64,000 bases of DNA, from NCBI GenBank assembly GCA_035610365.1, contig CM069433.1, positions 58,146,487-58,210,486 on the forward strand, written 5' to 3'. Below, piece after piece: positions 35,000 through 46,310 of this stretch. The position numbers and the translations under genes are program-made. Source of the DNA: Aquatica leii (Eukaryota; Arthropoda; Insecta; Coleoptera; Lampyridae). The notes under the pieces are model-generated. The model did no database searches and had not been told where the DNA came from. It saw nothing but the letters and a program-made list of their open reading frames with translations. The first letter of the stretch is position 1. Every line of letters begins with the position of its first letter.

Positions 35000-37624
35000 C
35001 AAAGCCGTCTCCTATAGACCTTATAAAATGGCACTCTCCGAAAGACAGGAGGTGAAAGTAATGATTCAGGAAATGAAGGAAGCTGGGATCATAAGGGATT
35101 CAGATTCCTCATTTTCGTCGCCCATTCTATTAGTTAATAAACCGAACGGAGAAAAACGGTTATGCGTTGACTACCGTAAGTTAAATGCCATAACAGAGAA
35201 GGATAGATATCCCCTCCCACTCATAAACGACCAAATAGATCAACTTCGAGGTTATAAATTCTATACAAGTTTAGACTTGTTTTCTGGTTATTATCAGGTA
35301 AGAATAGCAGAGAAAGCAAAACACAAAACCGCTTTTGTCACCCCTGATGGCCAGTATGAGTTCGAGCGTGTACCTTTTGGACTGTGCAACGCACCTAGCG
35401 TTTTTCAACGACTCATAAATCGAGTTCTGGGTCCCCTAAGAGGCACCGTAGCCATGGCATATTTAGATGACGTTTTATGCCCAGCAAGAACGTTGGAAGA
35501 CGGCCTCAGAAATTTAGAAGAAGTTTTTAAGGTGCTTAGAGTAAACAATTTAACGTTGAATCCGCGCAAGTGTTACTTCTTCAAAGAATCCATTACCTAT
35601 CTGGGATTTGAAATATCCGAGAAAGGAGTGATGCCCGGAGTGAATAAAACAAAGGCGATCGACAAGTTTCCCATACCGACGAATGTTCACACGGTCCGCC
35701 AATTCCTAGGTTTGACGGGTTTTTTCAGAAGGTTCGTTAAAAACTACGCAAGGATAGTCAAACCTCTGGCGACGTTGTTGAAGAAGAATGAGGGCTGGAA
35801 ATGGACAGCCGAACACGACAAAGCTTTTCAAAGAATGAAGGATATATTAGTTCAGAGACCTGTACTTGACATATACGACCCCGAAGCGAAGTTGGAAGTT
35901 CACACAGACGCATGCCAAAATGGCATAGCCGGCATACTACTGCAAAAGAAAGGTCAGAATGGTCTAAGACCAGTTAGCTATTTTAGCCGAATACTGACTT
36001 CAGCAGAACAGAAATGGCATTCATACGAACTGGAGGTTCTAGCAGTTGTAGAGACGTTAAAGAGGTATAGATCGTATCTGGTGGGAACGCCGTTTACTGT
36101 CGTTACTGACTGCAGTGCAGTAAAAGCTACGGCTGAAAAGAAAGATATGGTGCCAAAGATAGCGCGATGGTGGCTACAGCTACAAGAATTTAACTTTGAG
36201 ATTGTCCATCGTGCAGGAACCAAGATGAGTCATGTAGACGCGCTCAGCCGAAATCCAGTACAAAACGAGCATCAGATTTCAGAAAGTTTTGTTTTAAGGA
36301 TAGAGGCTGAAGATTTATTACTTGCTGGTCAAGTATCTGATCGAGAGTTGGGAGTCATCCATAGAATTCTGCTAAGAAAACCAACAGATGACTACGAACG
36401 AAGTCTTCATGATCAATATAAAATAGTAGACAGCAAAATATACAAGCAAATAAATGGGAAAAATCTGTGGGTTGTCCCAAAGCAGATGCGACGAGACATA
36501 GTCCGTAGCTGTCACGACGAGATGGGACATTTTTCAACAGATAAAACCATTCAGAAACTGCAAGAGTGTTATTGGTTTCCCGAAATGCGTAAATATGTGA
36601 CTAAGTATATAGCGTCCTGCATAAGGTGTATACTATACAAAGTTCCGAGAGGGAAGCAGGAAGGTTTATTACACCCGATAGAGAAAATCACAACACCGTT
36701 CCACACGATTCATGTGGACCATTTGGGGCCCTTTAACCCCAGCAAGGGAAAAAAATATATAGTCGCGGCAGTAGACGGCTTCACGAAGTTCACACACTTA
36801 GCCGCTACGAGAGATACAAAGACAGCGCTCGTACTAAAGATATTAAACCTGATCTTCAGTACGTATGGAGTGCCTACGAGAATAATAACCGACCAAAGGA
36901 CATGCTATACAGCAAAAACATTTGAGACGTTTTGCAAAGAAAAGGGCATCATTCATGTGAAAAATGCAGTGGCTACGCCACGGGCGAACGGTCAAGTCGA
37001 AAGATACAATGCAACCATTCTTTCGGCTTTAACAACAACAATAAAGGTGGAAAAAGAATGGGAGAAACGTCTTCCTGAAATACAGTTCACCATTAACAAC
37101 GTGGTTAATTCCACTACAAAGAAGACATCTTCGGAATTAATGATGGGATATAGGCCAAGGTCAGCAGCGGATGCAGTGCTGACAAATATCATACAGCCAG
37201 TCCGGCCACAAGCTAACAGCCTTGAGCAAGAGCGCGAAACGGCTGCTCGAAATATTAAGGAGGCACAGCTGACAAGTAAAAGACGGTATGACGCTAAGCG
37301 GAAACAACCAACTAAATATAATGTCGGCGATTTGGTTGTTGTCAGGAAACAAAAGTCCGGTGAAGGTAGTAAAAACTTTTGGACAATTATAAGGGGCCAT
37401 TTAAGGTAGCAAAGGGGCTTCCAAATGACAGGTATTTACTCCAAGAATTACAAGGGTCCAAGAGAAAAAGAAGAGACACTAGATATGAGACCGTAGAGGC
37501 GGTTGACAAAATGAAGAGGTGGATTCCTACAACTGGCATATCAAGTTCCAGCGAAGATGATGTAGAGAGACCGAGACGAGCGGGGACGCTCGGTCGACAG
37601 GATGGACGACTGTTAGGTAAATAA
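34977..37624 (+). pseudogene. Gypsy Pol: reverse transcriptase, RNase H and integrase with one frameshift
   Basis: An 810-codon frame (34977-37409) lacks protease but has the full polymerase. RT shows SSPILLVNKPNGEKRLCVDY, TSLDLFSGYYQ and the YLDD catalytic box at 35460-35471. RNase H has LEVHTDACQNGIAGILLQKK, YELEVLAVVETLKRY, VTDCSAVKAT and HVDALSRNP. Integrase has the HHCC module (HDEMGHFSTDKT to CIRC) and the DDE triad positions HVDHLGPF, ITDQRTCYTAKTF and NGQVERYNA. A single-base shift near 37378 breaks the frame at WTIIRG. The C terminus continues in the 37379-37624 frame (YKGPFKVAKGLPNDRYLLQE, then an acidic tail), and its stop lies just inside the 3' LTR. The second integrase motif (DQRT rather than DxGT/S) is unusual. 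Confidence 0.9.
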
Positions 37625-38596
37625 TATTTTAAGTTAAAAAAAAAATAATATAATAAAATAAAATAAAAACGTATACTGTTAGAGAGAGAAGAGAGACCCT
37701 TAAAGTTTTAAATAGGGTAAGTATTATACGTCACGAGGTGACGTTTAGCGAATGTAGTTGGGGATCTCCTTGTCTTAAGTGGTGAGACGGAGAGACGCAA
37801 AGCCGACTGTTGAAGCAGCGTCACTCTGCGTGCTTAAGTTGGTTATTAGTGTGATTAGATTTGTTTTAGTGCGAAAAAAAAACAACACAATTTATACAGA
37901 AAGGGGTGAGTCGCATGAAATTAATACTTGGGTAAATTGATATGACAGACAACCTTATTTATATAATTAGTTGTGCTTTGTGTGATCAACTAATTAATCT
38001 GAATTTAGCGCCATATTATATAATTAGTTGTGCTTTGTGTGATCAACTAATTAATCTGAGTTTAGCGCCATATTATATAATTAGTTGTGCTTTGTGTGAT
38101 CAACTAATTAATCTGGGTTTAGCGCCACCATATAATTGTTGTGCTTTGTGTTATCAACAATAAATCGGTCTGAACCGTGTACCAACCAAATTGTCAATTA
38201 ATTGTCATAATGCGCTGAGTGTGCCATTTTTCTCCTTTAGTATTTCTTTTCGCGTGGCTCACCGCCTGAGATTTTGTTTAATTGTTTCAGAGACCCGGAA
38301 ACAACGTAAATCCGTCCGACTGATGGCGTGGCTAATTATATTAAAATATAAATAGTTTTCTTTTAGACTTTTTCATTTTTATTTCTTTCTTTTATTATAT
38401 TCAAAAATAAAATAAATTGTCACTCAGTCGAATTTGTTTCATTTTCCCGTTCGAGTGGCTGACAGTACGTATTCCCTATCGTTGCACACATTAGCTTATT
38501 TGGTAAGTACACATTTAAGTGGAGAAAAGTATACTCGATTCATATAATGTTAATTTAAAAAAAAAATCCTTAGTTAGTTACGGTTAGTTTCTAACA
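37611..38596 (+). repeat. 3' long terminal repeat of the gypsy element at 32419-38596
   Basis: 986 bases, TGTTAG to CTAACA. Compared with the left copy it has three instead of four hairpin repeat units and an extra 11 bases around 38196-38206 (a repeat of the ATTGTCA segment). It otherwise differs by a few single bases (for example near 37690, 37716, 37752, 37767 and 37907-37912). No clear polypurine tract precedes it; the nearest purine-rich run is GAGACGAGCGGGG near 37573. Confidence 0.92.
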
Positions 38597-38989
38597 CAAT
38601 TTTTAAAAATTTGAAATTTTGTATTGTTTTTCTGACATGGCATTGTTTTATATATTCTATAAATCGTTGTATTTTGTGGTATTATGTATTAATGCTTTTT
38701 TGATAAATTCTTGTATCTAGTTTTGTAACGTATGTACAGTGAAAATAGGGCTGGAACTATTATTGACGTTTTTTGAATGTCCAACTTTGTGCCAAGGTAT
38801 ATACTATAGTATTTACTTTGGATCTTTTGTGGACGGCCGAAGAACGTTCAGATGTCCATTAAAAGACATCCATTAGAAGTCCATAGGATATTTTTGTGCC
38901 ATTAGAGTGATTTTTTTTTGACATGTGGAAATTAAATATATGTGGCATATTTATGAGAAACAAACGATGTAATAGGTAATAAAGGTCTT

Positions 38990-39250
38990 TGAGTTTTGAG
39001 AGTGTTGTTTCCATTTTTGTTGCTATTTGTTGTGTACTATTTTGTTAGAACAAACTTTGTGGTGACATTGATAAATTTTTCATCGGTTGTTGATTGTTTG
39101 GTAGGTTGATCGACTATTTCATTTTCTGTTATTTCAATATGCCCTTTAGCCTACACAAATGTAATATTTTTATTAGCCAGTTCATTTTTAATCGTTGTTA
39201 CATTTTGATATAACTGCTGCCATCTTTATTCAGTAATAGTACTCTGTTTA
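38990..39250 (-). pseudogene. LINE RNase H, C-terminal half
   Basis: On the minus strand RWQQLYQNVTTIKNELANKN, ITFV-stop-AKGHIEITENE and IVDQPTKQST appear in one frame apart from TAG in place of the usual Trp. The GHxxxxxNExxD pattern is the last catalytic segment of LINE RNase H. It belongs with the half at 40700-40970. Confidence 0.7.
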
Positions 39251-39259
39251 CCGTAATTT

Positions 39260-40690
39260 CCTTTACAATTACGCATCTGTGTTTTCAATTATTAACTCTT
39301 TATTAGTACGCATAGAGGGCATATGCTGTTCAATTTTAAACCCCACTTCAGCTTGGCTTAATCCCGCGCGTCGATATCGATTAAGACTTCGATCTAAAAC
39401 ATTGAACGATCAATTCATTTGTGTGTCACGAAAGTGCTATTTTTCTGTTTAAACGATTATTATCGATTCTGAGGCCGCTCTACGTTAAGAATAAAATTAT
39501 CCGTTATCAATAATAACATTTCACATTCCTCGTGACGCCACATCTGGCTACGTCTGTTTAAAATATAAGTCATATCAACAAACTATATTTCCAAACCTGA
39601 TTGCAGTACAACACATATCAACAATCCATATTGTTCCACCTAGAATGATTACACTGTCAGCTCTGGAAAATAACTATTTCGGAAGGATTCACTATCATTT
39701 TCAAGATTTCTTCGACAACCGATAAGTTTTTAAACCGTTACAAATTCATTATTTAAAAATTCAACTTATTTTCGCGTTTCATATTCATATAACTTAAATC
39801 ATAATTATTACTTCGTATTTGTATTTATTTGCATTAAATGTATTTTGTTGTTAACTCAAGTTTATTTAGATTATTTTTGTAACTTATTGGTGATAACAGT
39901 TTGCTTTGTTTACACATTTGCCATTTAACGTAAAATTATTTTAATTCTCATTTACTCTAACAGTCGATACTGTGTGAACCACACTTGATTGATTTTGATT
40001 GGTCAAACATACGAGGGTCGCTCATTGCTTCGCGCCTCGATTACTAATTTTGATTCTAGGTTCCGAGAGGACTTCGCGATCACGAACTTCTTCAGGAATA
40101 ATAAGGTAACGATTAATTTAACTATGAAATGATTGATCAACTGTGACGTAACTAAATAGTTACCCTTTGTTAGTGTAATTTCCTTGATCATTATCGTAAC
40201 GTAACTATATGCTTGCTCTTTTTTTGTTTTTAATTTTTTTTATGTTGACAAAGCTTATTGTTTAAGCATCATTGTAGATTACTCGAATCTGGGACATAGT
40301 TACCCATATTTACATTCAATATTTATATTCAATATTTAATATTTTTCTTACTCATTGTTAATTTAGTTACATTATTGAAGTATTTATTTATTTTGATGAG
40401 AAATTCATTATACTCATCTACCGTACCACTGTTATTATTGTTCCCGTACCTTATTCTATTTCAAGTTGTTATTAATACTTTTCTTTGTACCGAGATCTTT
40501 TTCGCAGTTCCTGATCTTATCCTGACACTTATGCTTATCTCGATACTCTTACCTCGAGAACATTTCTTCGCTCCGATTGCGCAAAGGCACATACAGGAAA
40601 ATTTTGATGTAAAGTGCTGACCCACCCCACACTTGCCCCTGTAACTGAGCTTTCCGTGGATTAGTTTCTGTAAAATTGTGATACAGTCAA
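39260..40690. other. Sequence inserted into the LINE RNase H region
   Basis: About 1.4 kb that does not belong to the RNase H on either side. It has a hydrophobic 81-codon plus-strand frame at 40375-40620 and a CG-containing block at 39970-40090. Neither was recognised. No matching terminal repeats were found, so the nature of the insertion is open. Confidence 0.45.
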
Positions 40691-40699
40691 TTCTCACCG

Positions 40700-40970
40700 T
40701 AACATCGTACATATTAGCCTTATTGTTTTCTGGTCAATCGCAGATTGTATACTAGTAAGAACATATTTAGAAACTAATATAATGACTGCTTGGGCTAAGT
40801 TGTTGTCTTCGAACTATTTTAGCAAGTTTAATATTGCTACAGCTTCAACAGTGTATACAGAACATTATTTAAGCATTTTATATTTTAAATATTACATTTA
40901 GTAATACAACGTACATCCAGTTCTTCCATCTGTTTTTTTGACCCATTTGTATAAATGATTCTGTGTTTGT
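40700..40970 (-). pseudogene. LINE RNase H, N-terminal half
   Basis: On the minus strand the frame reads IIYTNGSKKTDGRTGCTLYY, matching the first strand of RNase H with Asn in place of the usual catalytic Asp in YTDGS. A shifted frame follows with SVYTVEAVAILNLLK (the Glu motif), NNLAQAVIILVSKYVLTSIQ and SAIDQKTIRLICT. The third motif normally has Asp in SDS, which is changed here. It is clearly an inactive relic. Confidence 0.7.
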
Positions 40971-41070
40971 ATATTCATTTAGTACAGATTTCATTACAAT
41001 ATTATTTGTCATAAAATTTTCAAAATATTGTAGAAATATGACTTTACGTTTAAGTAAGGGTGTTTCATAA

Positions 41071-42290
41071 TTAACATTGTGAATACTTTTTTTTATTCAT
41101 TTTAAAAGTATCATTGATGTTAGTTTCATGAATTACTTCTGCTAAAGAAGATGATCTCTTAATTTTCCAAAATTTATTAGATACATTTTTGGTACATAAC
41201 TCATATAAAGGTTTTAATAAGTCGGATTGGCAATATTTACTTTTAGCTAGTAATAATGGAGTAGGTGTATACTTAATGCGTTCGATACTGATTCTAAGAC
41301 ATTTGTATTGCATACGATCAATTTTTGGAATATGTATTTTACTTGCTGATCCATAGAAGCAACAACCGGAATCTAAAGAAATTTTACGGTCAGCGCCTCA
41401 TCCTCTGTTAGTAACGCATTGAAGAAGGTTAATACCTTATATTTTCAGGTGTACGCAGTCGAGATATAGTAAACATCATTATGAGTTAAAGTTTATGACA
41501 CATTTTTCAAGGACTTTCTTAGTCCTTGATTTAGTGTCCTTTTTTCAACCAAATGCATAATGCATAAAACGTTCAGACAATCATTATAAAATTTCCGTCT
41601 CGTATATATACAAATGTCATCGGCATACTGTATACCTGTAATTGAGTTGTTAAACAGAGTATGCAAATTAACTGAAAAGATATTAAAAAGAAATGAACTT
41701 AAAACTGAACCTTGTGGAAGTTCTACGTGGGTTATTGGTGGATCGTGTAGTTTATTAAAATGATCTTTAATGTAAATAACCCGGTTGCTAAACAAATGAA
41801 TAATATTTTTAGACGCATATTTTAGAATAAAGTATTGAAAGATCTATTCTTTTTAAATCTAAAAATAAACAAACTAAATATTTATTTTTTGAAAAGTTGA
41901 GCTGAATGTCTGTAACTAAGTAAGATACAGCGTCGTGTGTTCCCATTTCTGTTCAAAAGTGTTGTATAATATGTTTCCGTAGTTTAATGACATTTTTGCA
42001 TTATTCGTCCCACCGAACAGGAAGTGGTAATTTTGCTTTAAAAAGTTTTTCAGTTTGTATATTTTTAGAAGCAGCTGTATTTATCGTCTCCATTATTGTA
42101 TTAAAATATTTTATAGACAATTGATTTTCAAATCATATATTGTTTAAAGAAGTTTCAATAAAAACTTTGAATGTATCCCAATCAGCAGTCCTTTTTTTTC
42201 ATTTTGTTGAAGGATAATTTACGCATGGGTTGTAGCTTATAGCTCTCGTAATATTATTTGAAAAAAAAATTTATATTTGTTATTTACATC
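41071..42290 (-). pseudogene. Jockey/I-type LINE reverse transcriptase remnant
   Basis: On the minus strand the upstream linker (NPCVNYPS, then DWDTFKVFIETSLNNIWF, near 42235-42130) is followed by LPVRWDE-CKNVIKLRKHII and the RT. Around 41800-41493 an open frame holds FSNRVIYIKDHFNKLHDPPI, LPQGSVLSSFLFNIFSVNL and the catalytic box IQYADDICIY. Further down are GCCFYGSASKIHIPKIDRMQ and the YKCLRISIERIKYTPTPLLL block (41313-41071). The YADD box is intact, but stops and shifts separate the blocks. The first-Asp region (LVCLFLDLKR, near 41870) is diverged. Confidence 0.85.
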
Positions 42291-42300
42291 ATAGTTCAAG

Positions 42301-43379
42301 TACGTTTATTACAGTGTTTGATTTGTCACCAAACACGGGCGGCCTTTTGCCGCCTGAGTTGTCTTGCATTTTAATTAGTAATCCTCAATGCAACTCTTTT
42401 AAATAAGATTAAATTACAGTAAACAAACCTGGATCAACACAGTTGCTATGTGATTACTCATACTTTTCCCCTGACGCTATCATTGTTAATTACACATCTG
42501 GAGGAGCTAACACAAAATAATATTTGGAAAAAATAATTTTTTAGCATTTTTAGTTTAGCTGTCCCAAGCAAAAACACAATAACTGTAATTTTTTTAAAAA
42601 TCTGTGTTACGTTGTATTTGTACATACTGTATTTTCCTGCTTATCGTTGGGTTTAGTAGCCATATCTGCATTAATTTCAGAGATACAGCTTTGTCTGAAA
42701 CACTACTAGATACTACGTTTTTTAATGACGCTGGACCATGTATACGCGTGTGTTAGTTACTGCAGCAATGTAAGAAGTAATAAAATTGTTGAGGAATAAT
42801 TAATCATTTAATATCAACAATATTTAAAAACAGAGAGACATGTTGCATTTACTCAAAAGTATGTAGAAAGATAAATCACTAAAATGTGCGTGTTTCAGTT
42901 AATTGAGGCTATCTTAAGTTAATTTACAGCACAACCTTAAAATATGCTGGCTTAAGTAACAATAATAATTCTTATGACAAAATTATTGTTCAAGATAGCA
43001 TTGAAAATCCAAATTTCCCATACAAATCGGAGTTAGAAAAACAAGAAGTGTCTACTTAGAACATGCATGTTACCGGCGATTTAGATAAAAATTTCATAAA
43101 TTTGATTAATAAAGCTTTAAGTTCCAATTCTTCCGTATAAGAAATCCCGTGTGCGCAATAAAACAAAATGCAAACGCAGTTGTAAGTTAATTATAGATGA
43201 AAACCATCATATACTCTGAGATAACAGTTAGAGTCTGAAATACGGAGTTTGTAAAAAAAATAGATGGCAAAAAATGTTCATATAGTGAGTGTAAATCGAA
43301 GCCCAAAAATATAAAATATTTTTTTTAAAATAATAAAAACATTCAAGTGTATTGTTCATTTTTTTTAACACTTTTGGCT
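42301..43379. other. No gene recognised; GC-rich hairpin at 42338-42354
   Basis: GGCGGC (42338-42343) and GCCGCC (42349-42354) form a 6-base GC stem with a 5-base loop, which stands out in this AT-rich background. The rest is AT-rich; 42960-43260 may contain diverged upstream sequence of the DUF7869-like remnant. Confidence 0.4.
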
Positions 43380-43439
43380 ATACTAATGATTCCGTAATTA
43401 AACAACTAATTGCAGCTGTAAAACGGTGGTTAAAAAACC

Positions 43440-44450
43440 GGGAATGACATGCCAAAACAATAAGAGATTTAAATATCATAATAGCTCATATAGATTCATA
43501 TAAACATTACAGGAGATATATTTACCACGTAAGCCATCTGTTGAAATAATGGTAGATAATATTATTTTAAAGCACACTCTGCACAAAAATGTGATAGAGA
43601 AATATATCAAAAAACTTTAAACGGGATGAATATTTCTCTGAATAAACTCAAAAACGATACTTGCGTGAATTGCATGATATATACACAAGAAGAAACTGAA
43701 GCCAAAAATAATGGTCGTGCAGTTACAGAAACAACAACAAAAAATTTGAATTCTCACACAGCAGACTAAAAAGGCTGCAGAAAAATACAGTATTCAAATT
43801 CCAAATCAAGATATTTTATAAATTTGCAGAAAATATTGTTCTTACCTATTATACCTGGCGTTAAAAATTGCTTCGTAACGAGCCGCTTAGCGAACTTTAA
43901 ATTTGCTGCGGTGATCTGTTGTAAATGAGTTGTTCTCAATTTCATATTTTGGGCGGACAATTGTACAGCCCAAAACATAAATTGGTTTTTTTAGATCGCA
44001 TTAGTAATTTTTGGTAATCAACCAGACCGGAAACTATAAATTATCTCATAAAAGGTCATACTCATATATCATTAGATTCCATTCATAGAAAAATTAACGA
44101 AACCTCTCAAAAATCATTAATGTCTATGATTTTGATGATTTAAAAAATGCGATGAAGTTTTCTAGAAAAAATTAAAGTTGCGAGTGTCACTAAATTTCAG
44201 AAAACTAAAAAAAAACACCCATAAAAAGCAAATGATAACCTACAGTTTTTTTTTGTTGTCGAAGGTTGTCAAAGTTGTGTTTAGCAAAAGTTCAAGTACA
44301 ATTAAATACAAGACAGATTTTTACCAAACCGAATATACCAAACTAACTTTTTTGCAAACGAGATTTAATATAACAGTAAAACTCGCAATAATTGAAAAAC
44401 TGCGTGGCATTCAAAAAGAAAAGAAGGAAATTATAATTTCAACCAAGTAA
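43440..44450 (+). pseudogene. DUF7869-like (transposase-related) protein remnant
   Basis: On the plus strand a series of short blocks in alternating frames matches a family of uncharacterised insect proteins carrying DUF7869, thought to be transposon-derived. They are IIAHIDSYKHYRR near 43480, NISLNKLKNDTCVNC near 43629-43680 (the usual pattern is NxSFxxPKxDTCxxC), FWADNCTAQNINWFF near 43950-43995 (usual DNCxxQNKNW), a piece like KGHTHISLDSIH near 44055-44090, and VYDFDDLKNAM near 44125-44155. The tail (44178-44450) contains LRGIQKEKKEIII. Many stops interrupt it. The family assignment is by recognition of the DNC/QNxNW and YDFDDF blocks only. Confidence 0.55.
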
Positions 44451-44849
44451 TTATGATTACAGTTTGCTATTGACAGCTGTCAAATTACCGACTATTTTAG
44501 ACTGTCAATTTAAAACTTCTCTTATGTAAACAAAGTGGTTATGCAAGCAAGTTATAATAAGTAAATAGTTTTACTGTATGAAGAATTAGTGGTGCTAAAA
44601 CACCTATAAAAAAAAATTGATGTAATGAATTTTTGCGAATTTCGTTGATTTGCTGTTAAGTGCAAATATTTATTGAAAGTTTTTGGCAGAACAAAAAATG
44701 TAATTTGGAACAATCTTTCCTAGGCAAACTAGATTAGAAAAGATGTTATCAGGAGCCATAATTCGTAACTTGTCTCAAATAAATAATAAAGCAATAGAAA
44801 ATTTGGCTTTATAAGATGTTTTGGTAAAGTTTTGCCGAGCTGAGCAATG

Positions 44850-45440
44850 AATCAAAAGTAACCCATGATCTAGGGAACAACGAACGTGTGACGATCATTT
44901 CGTAAAAAATATGTCCAGAAATATAGAAGGACGGTTTGTAGTAAAAATACCTCTAAGAACGGATCTAGATGTTTTAGGAGAGTCTTATCATTAAGCGAAA
45001 AATCGACTGTTAAGTTTATAGAAAAAATATGTATATATAAAATTTATGACCGAATATCTCAAGTTAGGTCACATGAGTCAAGTAAATAGGTCTTCGGACG
45101 GTCGGTATTTTATGGTTAATCGTGGAATTATTAACGAACGTAGTAGCTCTACAAAATTACGCACTGTGTTTGATTCGAGCGCAAAAACTATTTTGGGTTA
45201 TTCTTATAGCGATTTGCAAATGGTTGGAACAGTTGTACAAAACGATTTGTTTGCTGTTTTAATAAATTTAGTCCGACTAATGTATGCAGTCACATCTGAC
45301 ATTGAAAAAATGTATCTTTTTAGATATTAGTACATGATCAACATCGTAAATTTCAAAGTATATTGTAGCGTTCGCACGAATCAGAAGACTTGCAAATGTA
45401 CGAACTGTACACAGTTACTTGTGGCATCAGTGGTCATCTA
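44850..45440 (+). pseudogene. BEL/Pao reverse transcriptase fragment
   Basis: After DHFVKNMSRNIEGRFVV a 94-codon open frame (45046-45330) holds MSQVNRSSDGRYFMVNRGII, SSSTKLRTVFDSSAKTILGY and VTSDIEKMYLF. The last contains the first catalytic Asp (SDIEKMY). The following piece, VHDQHRKFQSIL and YELYTVT near 45333-45420, is the typical continuation before the YVDD region. The YVDD box itself is absent, lost in the jump to integrase. Confidence 0.82.
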
Positions 45441-45594
45441 GAACTTACCAATCTAGAGTACAAAAACCAGATATTTTTACTTGCAAAAAATGAACGAGAG
45501 ATTACAGAAACAGAACACTAAAAATTACTTTAGTGTGGACAACAGCAACTTTTGTCATTTTTGCGACCAATGCCAATAAGAAGCAGATACTTAG

Positions 45595-46310
45595 TAAAGG
45601 ATGTAATTAGTAAATGTGTCTCATGTTTCCAAGCGGATCCCAAAACCCGTGAATTTTAGAATTATACCTACTGAACTTGTTTTGCCATTTTCTCCATTCT
45701 TCATAAGGAAGCGGCTTTAGAAGGAATATGCTGGCGTTTAATTCTTTCAAGATCTTAAAGTTTTGGTAAAATCTGAGAAGCGAAAGGCGAGGTTAGTTAA
45801 AATTCATTTGAAACTAGTTGCTGGCCAAGCGTCATTGACTTCCAAAGAGTTTTATACGTTGTCGACTCAAATAGAAACCGTTTTGAACAGTAGACTTTTA
45901 ACCCCGTTAAGTAGCAATCTTTTAGATCTTAATCCACTGACGTGAGGTAATTTTTTGATTAGTCGTCTTTTGACCTTTTTATTGACAAAACCTAATGGAC
46001 GTTTTAACAAATAGACTATCAAGGTTTCAACTAGTGTAGCAAATAGTGCAATGTTACTGCACAAAATGGTCTAAGGAATATTTACACAAACTGCAGCAAG
46101 TAAGAGGTAATAGTAAACCGCCCAACGTCAAAGTGGGAACTTTGGTTAGTGTAAAAAAGAACCATTTTTTTCCTTGTAAATGGATTACTGCGCATGTTAC
46201 TGAAGTGTATGTGGGTGTAAATGGCGTTAGCAGAATGATAAAGGTTTAAACCAGTGCGGGAAAATTTAAACGTGCAGTTGGAAACGCTTATATTTTGCCG
46301 GTTATTAATA
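45595..46310 (+). pseudogene. BEL/Pao integrase fragment
   Basis: KCVSCFQADPKTRE near 45611 may be the CxxC part of the zinc module. From 45763 the frame includes LTSKEFYTLSTQIETVLNSR, LLTPLSSNLLDLNPLT and, after a stop, GNFLISRLLT. This is the integrase catalytic Glu region and the following strand, characteristic of Pao elements. The C-terminal part, 46046-46249, has WSKEYLHKLQQVRGN, VKVGTLVSVKKNH and VTEVYVGVNGVSRMIKV. Confidence 0.8.

Larger units (their letters stand above)
32419..38596 (+). mobile_element. Young Ty3/gypsy LTR retrotransposon with an internal deletion
   Basis: Two long terminal repeats (1032 and 986 bases), both beginning TGTTAG and ending CTAACA, enclose a leader, a Gag start and a Pol frame. 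The element is flanked by a 4-base target duplication, CAAT (32415-32418 and 38597-38600). The LTR length difference is explained by one fewer 57-base repeat and one extra 11-base insertion in the right copy. Only about half a dozen substitutions were noticed between the copies, so insertion was recent. A deletion joins the capsid part of Gag directly to the start of reverse transcriptase, removing the nucleocapsid and protease. The copy is therefore defective despite an intact polymerase core. Confidence 0.92.
29688..38905. mobile_element. Putative TIR DNA element split by an LTR retrotransposon
   Basis: The left end reads CTAATAGCACACAAGGTCCA from about 29687. The right end, read on the minus strand from about 38904, is CTAATGGCACAAAAATATCC. 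Both are followed by several ATGGAC/GTCCAT motifs within the next 100 bases (left: 29701-29775; right: 38850-38885). This is best read as diverged inverted termini with subterminal repeats. Removing the gypsy insertion (32419-38596 plus one CAAT) leaves an element of about 3 kb. Its centre includes coding-like sequence at 30590-31061. Superfamily and target duplication are not established. Confidence 0.5.
38960..42300 (-). mobile_element. LINE with RNase H, interrupted by about 1.4 kb of other sequence
   Basis: On the minus strand the order is linker, reverse transcriptase (42270-41070), start of RNase H (about 40960-40700), and end of RNase H (about 39250-38990). The piece between 40690 and 39260 does not fit and looks like an insertion or rearrangement. 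All parts have stops and frame changes. The domain order endonuclease-RT-RNase H is that of I/Jockey-type LINEs with RNase H. No endonuclease was recognised upstream of 42300. Confidence 0.7.
44820..46310 (+). mobile_element. BEL/Pao LTR retrotransposon remnant
   Basis: The plus strand shows Pol fragments of the BEL/Pao superfamily in order: the pre-RT region (DHFVKN, GRFVVKIPLRTDLDVLGES), reverse transcriptase, and then, after a large deletion, integrase with its C-terminal domain. No Gag, protease or LTR was recognised. Stops and shifts are frequent, so this is an old fossil. Confidence 0.8.

Noticed and set aside
35978..37400. Several minus-strand frames of 60-80 codons inside Pol
   Set aside because: They are shadows of the strongly conserved Pol frame on the plus strand.
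40375..40620. Hydrophobic 81-codon frame as a possible membrane protein
   Set aside because: It is built from T-rich codons in an AT-rich insertion, with no signal or family match; the opposite strand is open as well.
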